A DNA stretch of 30,012 bases, taken from the NCBI GenBank assembly GCA_021107495.1, contig JAIOSR010000088.1:1-30012 (forward strand), given 5' to 3'. Source of the stretch: Desulfobacterales bacterium. Its GTDB lineage: Bacteria > Desulfobacterota > DSM-4660 > Desulfatiglandales > Desulfatiglandaceae. The notes under the pieces are model-generated. The model searched no databases. It was not told the origin of the DNA and saw nothing but the letters and a program-made list of their open reading frames with translations. The position numbers and the translations under genes are program-made. Shown here piece by piece: positions 14,962 to 21,365 of the stretch (the stretch's first letter is position 1; every line of letters begins with the position of its first letter).

Positions 14962-15318
14962 ATGACTGGACAACCTAAATATCCATTTGAAATTAGGTCT
15001 CTTTCCCAGGATGAAGGTGGCGGGTATCTCATATCCTTTCCTGACTTGCCGGGCTGTATATCGGATGGTGAGACAATAGAGGATGCAATAATGAATGGCA
15101 TTGACGCCGTACATTCATGGGTTGAAACTGCTAAAGAATTTAACGACCCCGTTCCAGAACCTGGCAGTAGCCAGGCAAGTGGCCGTTTTGTCCAACGTCT
15201 TCCAAAGAGCTTACATGCTCGACTTTCTGCACGTGCCAAACAAGAAGGTGTAAGCATGAATGCCCTTGTCACTTCAATTATTGCAGAGTCGTTGGGCAGA
15301 AGAGAAACTCATCCATAA
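14962..15318 (+). CDS. hicB: HicB-family antitoxin
   Basis: A 118-residue antitoxin. Residues 5-60 form the degraded RNase-H-like HicB fold (GGGYLISFPDLPGCISDGET), which covers the HicA active site. Residues 76-112 look like a ribbon-helix-helix DNA-binding domain (GRFVQRLPKSLHARLSARAK), matching the inverted-repeat operator at 14691-14716. I chose ATG 14962 because GAAGGAG lies nine bases upstream inside hicA; an earlier GTG at 14944 has no such site. The pair should repress its own promoter. Confidence 0.92.
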   Translation: MTGQPKYPFEIRSLSQDEGGGYLISFPDLPGCISDGETIEDAIMNGIDAVHSWVETAKEFNDPVPEPGSSQASGRFVQRLPKSLHARLSARAKQEGVSMNALVTSIIAESLGRRETHP

Positions 15319-15462
15319 TACAACATGGGCATCGAGAGAAAGAGTATATAAGGGCTATACCCGCATTGCGCTAATTAAGAAATTTTTCAACTATTGTTAC
15401 CTATCTCATTTTTAATTTAGCCACGTTTAAAATAAAACTAAATTAAAGCGTAGATTTTCCCA

Positions 15463-17010
15463 ATGAAAAACAAGCAATCATTTAAAGAAGTTGAACAAAC
15501 AGTGAAGGCGTTGGGATACGATAAAGGGAAGTTACAGGCCTTTATTGAAATTTTTGACAACATCTTAGGTTCGGTTCGTGGACCCTTAGTGGTGCTTGAT
15601 TCTGATTTGAAGGTTGTAAAGGCCAATCATTCATTTTACCGTACCTTCAAGGTTAACCCGGAGGGAACAGAGGGGACATTAATATATGACCTTGGCAACC
15701 GGCAATGGGATATCCCAAAGCTCAGAGAATTACTCGAAGATATCCTTCCCCGGAATTCCGAATTTAATGACTTTGAGGTGGAACATACCTTTGAGACCAT
15801 AGGCCTAAAGATAATGCATCTGAACGCCAGACAAATTTACAAAGAGTCTAAGCAGACCCGGATGATCCTCCTATCCATCGAGGATGTGACCGAGCGTGAA
15901 TATTATAAAAGACATCTTGAGGAACTTGTTGAAAAGCGAACTGCCGAAATCAGAATAGCAAGGGAAGAAGCGGAAAAAGGCAAACAAATCGCTGAAGCCG
16001 CACTTTTCGAAATAAAGAAGTTAAAAGACCAACTTGAAGCTGAGAGAGCGTATCTACAAGAAGAAATCAAGCTGGAATACAACCATGAGAACATTATCGG
16101 TCAGAGTGATGGGCTCAATTACGTGCTCTATAAGGTTGAACAAATTGCCCGCAGCAATACAATCGTCCTGGTCCTTGGCGAGACTGGAACCGGCAAAGAG
16201 CTGGTCGCCCGGGCCATTCACGGTTTGAGTTTGCGCAAAGAGCGAGCCCTGGTGAAAGTGAATTGCGCCGCACTGCCTTCAAACCTTATCGAAAGTGAGC
16301 TTTTTGGTCATGAGAAAGGTGCTTTCACCGGTGCCCATACCAGACACTTGGGGCGATTTGAGGTCGCCGACGGTGCCACCCTTTTTCTGGATGAGATTGG
16401 CGAGTTACCCCTGGAATTGCAATCCAAGCTGCTCAGAGTGGTGCAGGATGGTGAGTTTGAACGGTTGGGCAGTTCCCATACGATCAAGATCGATGCGCGG
16501 ATCATTGCGGCTACAAATCGCGAACTGGAAGAGGAGGTCCGCAGGGGCCTGTTCCGTGAAGATCTCTGGTACCGTTTAAATATTTTCCCTATTACCATGC
16601 CGCCGCTCCGGGATCGGTTGGATGACCTTCCGCTTCTTGTGGACTTTTACGTCAAAAAGATCTCCAAGCGGATTGGCAAGTCGATTGAGATCATCCCGAC
16701 AAGCGTCATGAATGCCTTGCAGAATTATCACTGGCCCGGCAATGTCCGGGAACTGGAAAACGTCCTCGAACGGGCGGTGATTAACTCCTCGGGACCCAAG
16801 CTGCGCCTGGTGGATGAACTGAAGAAGCCGCAAAAGGACTTATCGACTACACAAAAAACGCTGGAAGCGGTTGAGCGCGACCATATTGTGCGGATACTTG
16901 ATCAAACTCAATGGAAGGTCAGCGGAAAAGGCGGGGCGGCCGAGATCCTTGGGCTCAACCGCAGCACGTTGCGCGCCCGAATGCGAAAGCTCGGTATTCT
17001 CAAGCCATAA
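15463..17010 (+). CDS. PAS-domain sigma-54-dependent activator
   Basis: A 515-residue enhancer-binding protein. A PAS sensor domain covers about residues 28-145 (SVRGPLVVLDSDLKVVKANHS), then a long coiled coil of about 150-205. The AAA+ domain has the Walker A GETGTGKE (239-246), the sigma-54 contact loop GAFTGA (286-291), Walker B LFLDE (307-311) and the conserved WPGNVRELENV. A Fis-type HTH closes the protein (GGAAEILGLNRSTLRARM). No receiver domain is present, so it senses directly through PAS. The ligand is unknown. The next gene has a probable sigma-54 promoter and an upstream dyad, so it is the likely target (inference). Confidence 0.95.
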   Translation: MKNKQSFKEVEQTVKALGYDKGKLQAFIEIFDNILGSVRGPLVVLDSDLKVVKANHSFYRTFKVNPEGTEGTLIYDLGNRQWDIPKLRELLEDILPRNSEFNDFEVEHTFETIGLKIMHLNARQIYKESKQTRMILLSIEDVTEREYYKRHLEELVEKRTAEIRIAREEAEKGKQIAEAALFEIKKLKDQLEAERAYLQEEIKLEYNHENIIGQSDGLNYVLYKVEQIARSNTIVLVLGETGTGKELVARAIHGLSLRKERALVKVNCAALPSNLIESELFGHEKGAFTGAHTRHLGRFEVADGATLFLDEIGELPLELQSKLLRVVQDGEFERLGSSHTIKIDARIIAATNRELEEEVRRGLFREDLWYRLNIFPITMPPLRDRLDDLPLLVDFYVKKISKRIGKSIEIIPTSVMNALQNYHWPGNVRELENVLERAVINSSGPKLRLVDELKKPQKDLSTTQKTLEAVERDHIVRILDQTQWKVSGKGGAAEILGLNRSTLRARMRKLGILKP

Positions 17011-17213
17011 AACCTGGGAATTCTGTTTTTCATCCGATCCATGATCTGCGTGGAAACATAAAACCGGGCCATACACAGACTTCCGAAGATAGAAAGCCTG
17101 AGACGATTTTCCTGAATACGCGTCTGTTTTTTGTGACCGGTTTCAAGCCATTTTCTGTCCGTTCATATACCCTCTCCAAGCATCACTCACTTTACCTGAA
17201 AGACGCCAAAGTC

Positions 17214-17248
17214 GTGGTCATATTTGACCATTTGCCATATATGACCAC
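17214..17248. promoter_or_regulatory. Perfect 10-bp inverted repeat, candidate activator site
   Basis: gtggtcatat (17214-17223) and atatgaccac (17239-17248) are a perfect inverted repeat with a 15-nt spacer that itself contains ttgacca. It lies about 100-135 bp before the sigma-54 promoter, the normal distance for an upstream activating sequence bound by a Fis-type HTH protein such as the one encoded just before. Confidence 0.6.
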
Positions 17249-17347
17249 TATTTCGTGTCATCCCGCCCTCCTTCAGCAACCTTTCGAGTTTGAATACTCA
17301 TTGACAAATCAATATGTTGGATCAAATAAGGTTGCACTTATCCAGTC

Positions 17348-17363
17348 TGGCACGAAGTTTGGA
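17348..17363 (+). promoter_or_regulatory. Candidate sigma-54 (-24/-12) promoter
   Basis: TGGCACGAAGTTTGGA matches the consensus TGGCACG-N4-TTGCA apart from G in place of C in the -12 element. The two GG doublets (17349-17350 and 17361-17362) are exactly 10 bp apart. Transcription would start near 17375 and run into the gene at 17473. Confidence 0.6.
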
Positions 17364-17472
17364 TATATAATAATGCAATGTTTGATTTTTTTGACGGCAG
17401 ACAGGACGTAGAGATTTCTGAATTTGGGAATATACCGTGACCTAAACCTTTGATGGGACTTTCCCGGAAAGG

Positions 17473-17826
17473 ATGGCTTCCGTGATTATCATGAGGATTA
17501 CAATGAAGGCACTCATGGAGAAACGAACGGAGATGATGCAAACGTTTCTCTCCATGATTGAGCCGGTGGGAAGGGAGAAGGGATGTCTGAACTATGACAT
17601 CTTTTGTGATCTGGAAGACAACCAGGTTTTCAGCCTTATCGAGGAATGGGAAACCCGTGAAGACCTGGACCGTCATATACGGTCTGAAAGATTCAGTGTT
17701 TTGCTCGGGACAAAAAGCCTTTTAGCCAGACCGTCGGAAATTAACATCCATACGGTCTCCCATTCGGAAGAGGAGGAGGTCGTCAATGCCTTCAGGGGCA
17801 AGGGAACCTCTAAAAATAACTTTTAA
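17473..17826 (+). CDS. ABM-type (quinol monooxygenase-like) small protein
   Basis: A 117-residue protein with an antibiotic-biosynthesis-monooxygenase-like ferredoxin fold. The pattern VIIMRITMKALMEKRTEMMQTF, then GREKGCLNYDIFCDLEDN, then FSLIEEWETREDLDRHIRSE is that of YgiN-like quinol monooxygenases. The family works without cofactor on quinols and related compounds, or has purely structural roles. Met at 17473 or 17491 could be the start; the ribosome site is unclear (GGAAAGG lies too close to the first). It follows the sigma-54 promoter and precedes a truncated radical-SAM gene by 38 bp, so the two were probably one operon. Confidence 0.75.
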   Translation: MASVIIMRITMKALMEKRTEMMQTFLSMIEPVGREKGCLNYDIFCDLEDNQVFSLIEEWETREDLDRHIRSERFSVLLGTKSLLARPSEINIHTVSHSEEEEVVNAFRGKGTSKNNF

Positions 17827-17864
17827 AATGAGCAAGGATAATTTTGATATGTAAAGGAGAGACT

Positions 17865-18068
17865 ATGAGAACCTTGATGATTTATCCGGAGTACCCGGCC
17901 ACCTTTTGGAGTTTCAAATACGCCCTCAAATTCATTCGCAAAAGGGCGGCCCTGCCTCCCCTGGGCCTTCTGACAATAGGAGCAATGCTGCCCAGAGAAT
18001 GGCCTAAGAAGTTGGTTGATGTGAATGTGACTAAACTCAATGACAAAGACCTGGCATGGGCTGATTAG
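17865..18068 (+). pseudogene. Truncated B12-binding radical-SAM protein, N-terminal remnant
   Basis: 67 codons, ATG 17865 behind AAGGAGA. The visible protein (MRTLMIYPEYPATFWSFKYA and further LPPLGLLTIGAMLP, then VDVNVTKLNDKDLAWAD) is the opening of the cobalamin-binding domain of the large radical-SAM family with DUF4070. A full gene has roughly 450-500 codons. It ends at TAG directly before the IS200-type element; neither the rest of the B12 domain nor the CxxxCxxC motif is present downstream. It is a truncated remnant, probably not functional. Confidence 0.75.
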
Positions 18069-18078
18069 CTTTTAATTA

Positions 18079-18645
18079 AACCTCGGGCTATGCCCGAGCG
18101 ACCCTACAAGGTTCGACCGTTTCGGCGAGAAAGAAGATATGCTAATAGGCACTTCCTCAGGGAAAGCTCCCAAAGGGACAGGAGGAAGCACCTATGAGAG
18201 ATTGGAAGACCTTATCACATGTAAAATGGGAATGTAAATACCACATAGTATTCGTTTCAAAGTATCGACACAAAACGATATACGGCCAAATAAGAAAGCA
18301 GATAGGTGGTATAATCAGGAACTTGTGCAAGCAAAAGGGGATTGAGCTGCTTGAGGGACATGCGATATCAGACCATGTCCACTTATGTTTGAGCATTCCC
18401 CCGAAATTCAGTGTTTCAAATACAATCGGGTTTATAAAAGGAAAAAGTGCAATCAGAATACACCGTGAATTGTTAGGCACAAAAAGGATGACGGGTCTAA
18501 GTTTTTGGGCAACCGGTTATTGTGTTAGCACAATTGGTCTGGATGAGGAGACGATAAAGAAATATATCCGTGACCAAAACAGTCCAAAGTGAAATAAAGT
18601 GAGTTAGGAGTAAACGACAAACAGCCCCTTTAGGGGCTTTCCCAA
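18079..18645 (+). mobile_element. IS200/IS605-type insertion sequence
   Basis: A small element with a single HUH transposase and subterminal hairpins instead of terminal inverted repeats. The left hairpin is ctcgggc-tat-gcccgag (18082-18098), the right one agcccc-ttta-ggggct (18625-18640). No target duplication is seen, as expected for this family. The outer ends are estimated to within about 10 bp. On both sides lie pieces of broken genes. Confidence 0.8.
18194..18592 (+). CDS. tnpA: IS200-family transposase TnpA
   Basis: A 132-residue Y1 HUH transposase. HVKWECKYHIVFVSKYRH is the family opening, the metal-binding HUH motif is DHVHLCLS, and the candidate nucleophile tyrosine lies near the C-terminus (TGYCVSTIGLDEETIKKYI). 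It cuts and joins single-stranded DNA at the element's hairpin ends. ATG 18194 has AGGAGG upstream. The usual length is about 130-150 residues, so the gene is probably intact. Confidence 0.95.
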   Translation: MRDWKTLSHVKWECKYHIVFVSKYRHKTIYGQIRKQIGGIIRNLCKQKGIELLEGHAISDHVHLCLSIPPKFSVSNTIGFIKGKSAIRIHRELLGTKRMTGLSFWATGYCVSTIGLDEETIKKYIRDQNSPK

Positions 18646-18865
18646 TCACAATGCCCCACAAATACATACACATATTGCCTTCCATGCACGCCTGTGCATC
18701 CTTTTGATGGAGGAATGCATGTTTTTTGAAGTGTCCCTTTGTGAAGCTCAATATCCAGGAGTCTCTCTTGTCGTCGAATTCAAGTTCAACAGAAACGCCG
18801 ACCCGCTTTAGCTCCGGGTAAATATCAAGCAGTTTTTATTGCAGGTCTTCATTGTGGTAATCCGT
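18642..18865 (-). pseudogene. Broken small conserved gene, interrupted by the IS element
   Basis: On the minus strand the frame reads DYHNEDLQ, TAA (18836-18838), then KLLDIYPELKRVGVSVELEF and on to MEGNMCMYLWGIVIG, where the IS element begins. A ribosome site (GAGGGGAG) stands before the first codons but the start codon position holds ACG. Joining the sequence across the IS gives WGIVIGLIKS and a stop at 18065, a plausible original end. So the gene appears to have lost its start, gained a stop and been split. I recognise no function; I think I have seen similar small proteins in related bacteria, but cannot verify this. Confidence 0.55.
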
Positions 18866-18902
18866 AATCTCCCCTCTTAAATTAAAATGTTAGGATGTCC
18901 CG

Positions 18903-19412
18903 CTATCTGCATAAAGACTTCCCCCGCACCCACTGGCCATCCCCGAACTGCAGGTCCCGCGCAATAACGTCGTTTGCGCATGTATATCCGAACACAGCAG
19001 CCATTGCCTCGTCTTCAGGACAGTCATAAATTGACTTTCCGATAATAAACGCAAGTTCTGCTTCAAAATCCACCTTTCTGGTCACTTTCACGTCCCAGGG
19101 TATCGCATCATTGTGTCCGATCAAGCTGTTTGAAAATCTGGCAAAAACAAGGGGGGCTTCGGCTAGCTTGCCTTTGCTCTATTGCGCATGGTCTTTATAA
19201 TTCAAGCCAAGTGCAATGATCTTGGTGGCACGGGTCACGGCAGGTGCCCATTTCACATGGTCAAGAGAAATAGACTTACCCTGAGTCCCGGGAAGTTCCC
19301 CGCATTTAATCAGATCAACCATGTCCCCATCAAAAGTAACTGGTATAAGGCCGTCTCCATGGATCAATCCCATACGGATGCTATTATCCTCATAGAATTG
19401 GGCTATTTTCAT
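18903..19412 (-). pseudogene. Fumarylacetoacetate hydrolase-family remnant
   Basis: FAH-family enzymes hydrolyse or decarboxylate acylpyruvate-like compounds with a divalent metal. The first part (MKIAQFYEDNSIRMGLI, then ALGLNYKDHAQ) runs to a TAG at 19179-19181. The same frame then continues without shift (SKGKLAEAPLVFARFSNSLIG) into the metal-binding core VDFEAELAFIIGKS and VIARDLQFGDGQWVRGKS, where similarity stops. A normal protein has about 280-300 residues and continues for some 100 more. Expected Glu (GAG) at the TAG would restore the frame. With both a nonsense codon and a missing end this is a pseudogene. Confidence 0.85.
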
Positions 19413-19596
19413 TTTTTATTCTCCCTTATCATAACCCTCCCTCCAAAAAGAAAAAGGAATTCGTGATCAGCCAACTCCTTGTTTTTTACGTCCTTTGCTG
19501 AAAGCTGATAGCTGATGGCTTCTACGTGAGCTCAGCCGAACGTCTTATAGCGCGAGTCCAAAAACGTCAGTTGCCGGATGAGCACTAAGCCAAATA

Positions 19597-19947
19597 TCAC
19601 GTTTCAGCAATAGAAAGTTCCACATATTCCCCGCATTCCGTCAGCACATACACCTTGTCCAAGACCTCGAACCGGGGCTCATAATCAAAGGTTGTCTCCT
19701 TTTCTTGTGCCCGGGACAGTTTTTCAAGGATGGCTGAAACAATCGTTCCTATACGCTGAAAGTCTATGGCCACAAGATGTGCAGGAATCAGTATCTCCTT
19801 TTCGTCAAAATAGGTCCGGATGCCTGAGGTGACAAAGGCATTTCGGTCCCTTAGATATTTGATGGCCACGGCCTGGCCGGGTTTATCCCTGTTTTCAATA
19901 GTCGCGATGATTCCGTCCGTGTCGTTCAGGTTCGTGTCACTTGTCAT
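19597..19947 (-). CDS. Hypothetical protein (116 aa)
   Basis: A soluble protein without signal or membrane segment, beginning MTSDTNLNDTDGIIATIENR and ending VYVLTECGEYVELSIAET. Predicted mixed alpha/beta with one cysteine. AGGGGG lies before ATG 19947. I recognise no family. Codon use and sharp frame look normal for the region. It lies between the FAH remnant and the divergent class II aldolase gene, on the remnant's strand. The 184-bp gap to the remnant contains short near-repeats of agctgat type and no gene. Confidence 0.6.
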   Translation of the reverse strand: MTSDTNLNDTDGIIATIENRDKPGQAVAIKYLRDRNAFVTSGIRTYFDEKEILIPAHLVAIDFQRIGTIVSAILEKLSRAQEKETTFDYEPRFEVLDKVYVLTECGEYVELSIAET

Positions 19948-20055
19948 TCTAAACCCCCTTTGCTTGTGTCCCGTAAAGCATCACACAGGAGCCTTCCCTG
20001 GTCAAGGGCGAAAAACACCTTGAAATACTTTTCGTAGACGGCTAAAAGTTATGTA

Positions 20056-20715
20056 ATGAAAGGAAACAGTCAAATAAAAGGAGGACCTCTCAAAGGGGAT
20101 CATTCTCTTTCCTCCAAAGAGATCTTCTGCCGGTTCTGTCATCTTCTCTATGACAGGCATCTGGTGACTGGCGTGGGTGGAAACATGGCCGTACGGAGTG
20201 GTGAAAATATATTGCTTACGCCGTCAGGTTATTCCCTTCGCGATGTAGAGCCGGATATGTTGGTGACAGTCGATGGCGAAGGCCTTGTGATTGAAGGAGC
20301 AAACCCAACTAAAGACGCCGGCATGCACTTAGCGGTCCTGCGGACAAAACCTGATTTAAATGTTGTGTTCCATGTCCACGGGACATATCTTGTAGCAGCA
20401 TCGGTCATGCTGGAGCCGGGACCTGATACGCTTCCGCCAATAACGCCGGGGTTTGTCTATTATGCTCACCCGCTTCCCATGGTCCCATTCCTGGTTCCGG
20501 GCACACAGATACTTGCTGATACCGTTGCTGAAAAAATTTCAAAGAGACAATGTCGAGCCGTTCTTCTTCAAAATCACGGTCTTGTGACCGGCGGGAAAGA
20601 TTTTGAGGAGGCACTCAATGTGGCGGAGGAAATCGATGAGGCGGCCCGGATCTTTGTCTTGACACGCGGGAAGGCCAAGACAATTCCTTTAGAAGATCTG
20701 AATAAGATTGGCTGA
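20056..20715 (+). CDS. Class II aldolase/adducin-family protein
   Basis: A 219-residue zinc-dependent aldolase of the fuculose-/rhamnulose-phosphate aldolase group. The zinc-ligand histidines are in FHVHGTYL (two His) and LQNHGLVTGG (third His). The opening GVGGNMAVRSGENILLTPSGY is the family's substrate-phosphate loop, and AGMHLAVL precedes the first ligands. The family cleaves phosphorylated sugars or acts in related decarboxylations; the actual substrate is not visible. The ribosome site before ATG 20056 is poor, and AAAAGGAGG lies inside the gene shortly after, but no start codon follows it at proper distance. Confidence 0.88.
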   Translation: MKGNSQIKGGPLKGDHSLSSKEIFCRFCHLLYDRHLVTGVGGNMAVRSGENILLTPSGYSLRDVEPDMLVTVDGEGLVIEGANPTKDAGMHLAVLRTKPDLNVVFHVHGTYLVAASVMLEPGPDTLPPITPGFVYYAHPLPMVPFLVPGTQILADTVAEKISKRQCRAVLLQNHGLVTGGKDFEEALNVAEEIDEAARIFVLTRGKAKTIPLEDLNKIG

Positions 20716-20737
20716 TTCATTTTCCAAATTATTTATT

Positions 20738-20767
20738 TTGACAAGACCCTGATCTTTGCTGTATAAT
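20738..20767 (+). promoter_or_regulatory. Consensus sigma-70 promoter for the second receiver gene
   Basis: TTGACA (20738-20743) and TATAAT (20762-20767), both perfect, are separated by 18 bp. Transcription should begin near 20774, giving a leader of about 40 nt before ATG 20814. Confidence 0.85.
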
Positions 20768-20813
20768 TTTTATAATATGGCAATAATGGATAATAAGGAG
20801 GTAGAAAATAGAT

Positions 20814-21314
20814 ATGGCTAAAGATAGCCCCCTGAAAGACAAAGTCGTACTGGTGGTGGATGACGAGCCTGATGTGCTGGAAACCGTGGAGGAAGAGCTC
20901 GACATGTGCCTGATCCACAAAGCAAGCGATTACGATACTGCCCTTCAATACCTGCTGAGTTACACCTATGATTTTGTTATCCTTGATATCATGGGAGTAA
21001 ATGGTTTTGAACTCCTTAAAAATTCCGTATCCAGAGGATTTCCAACGATAATGCTCACCGCTCATGCCCTTTCACCGGAATCTTTGAAAAAATCCATAAA
21101 GTTAGGGGCTGTGACTTTCCTACCGAAAGAAAAGATGTCCGAGCTCAGCTCATACCTCGAAGACGTGCTTACAGGAGGCGGCAAACCGATCTGGCAAAAG
21201 CTTTTCGACAAAATGGGTGGCTTTTTCAACAAGCGGTTTGGCCCCGACTGGAAAGAAAAAGATAAGTTTTTCAAAGAATTTGAAGAAGAATTAAAAAAGG
21301 ATCTAAGTGCTTAA
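20814..21314 (+). CDS. Orphan response regulator, paralogue of the one at 161-649
   Basis: A 166-residue protein with a complete receiver domain: D16-D17 (VVDDEPD), phospho-acceptor D58 (FVILDIMGVNG), T82 (IMLTAHA), K105 (FLPKEK). The tail (IWQKLFDKMGGFFNKRFG, then a lysine/glutamate-rich helix) matches the tail of the other regulator in the window in place and in W, LFD, G-x-FF and FG residues. No output domain is present. It has its own consensus promoter and an AAGGAGGT ribosome site 11-12 bases upstream. It is convergent with topA. The pair probably arose by duplication. Confidence 0.92.
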   Translation: MAKDSPLKDKVVLVVDDEPDVLETVEEELDMCLIHKASDYDTALQYLLSYTYDFVILDIMGVNGFELLKNSVSRGFPTIMLTAHALSPESLKKSIKLGAVTFLPKEKMSELSSYLEDVLTGGGKPIWQKLFDKMGGFFNKRFGPDWKEKDKFFKEFEEELKKDLSA

Positions 21315-21365
21315 ATCTGAGCCGTAAGACCTAAAATAGCTCCCCGATTTTATCTATTGAAGGTC

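Larger units (their letters stand above)
17011..17472. other. Regulatory gap between the sigma-54 activator and its probable target
   Basis: A 462-bp region. It contains a perfect dyad and a sigma-54-type promoter (separate entries) and no recognisable gene. Confidence 0.5.

Noticed and set aside
16911..17411. 166-codon plus-strand frame overlapping the end of the sigma-54 activator
   Set aside because: The first part is the shadow of the activator in another frame and the rest covers the dyad and the promoter region; the product has no recognisable features.
18497..18751. 84-codon minus-strand frame crossing the IS200-type element
   Set aside because: It joins the 3' part of the broken small gene to the complement of the transposase gene, so it is a chimera made by the insertion.
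19179..19181. In-frame TAG in the FAH-family gene as a pyrrolysine codon
   Set aside because: The position is not an active-site residue in the family, the gene also lacks its C-terminal part, and a single change from GAG explains it. A nonsense mutation in a pseudogene is simpler.
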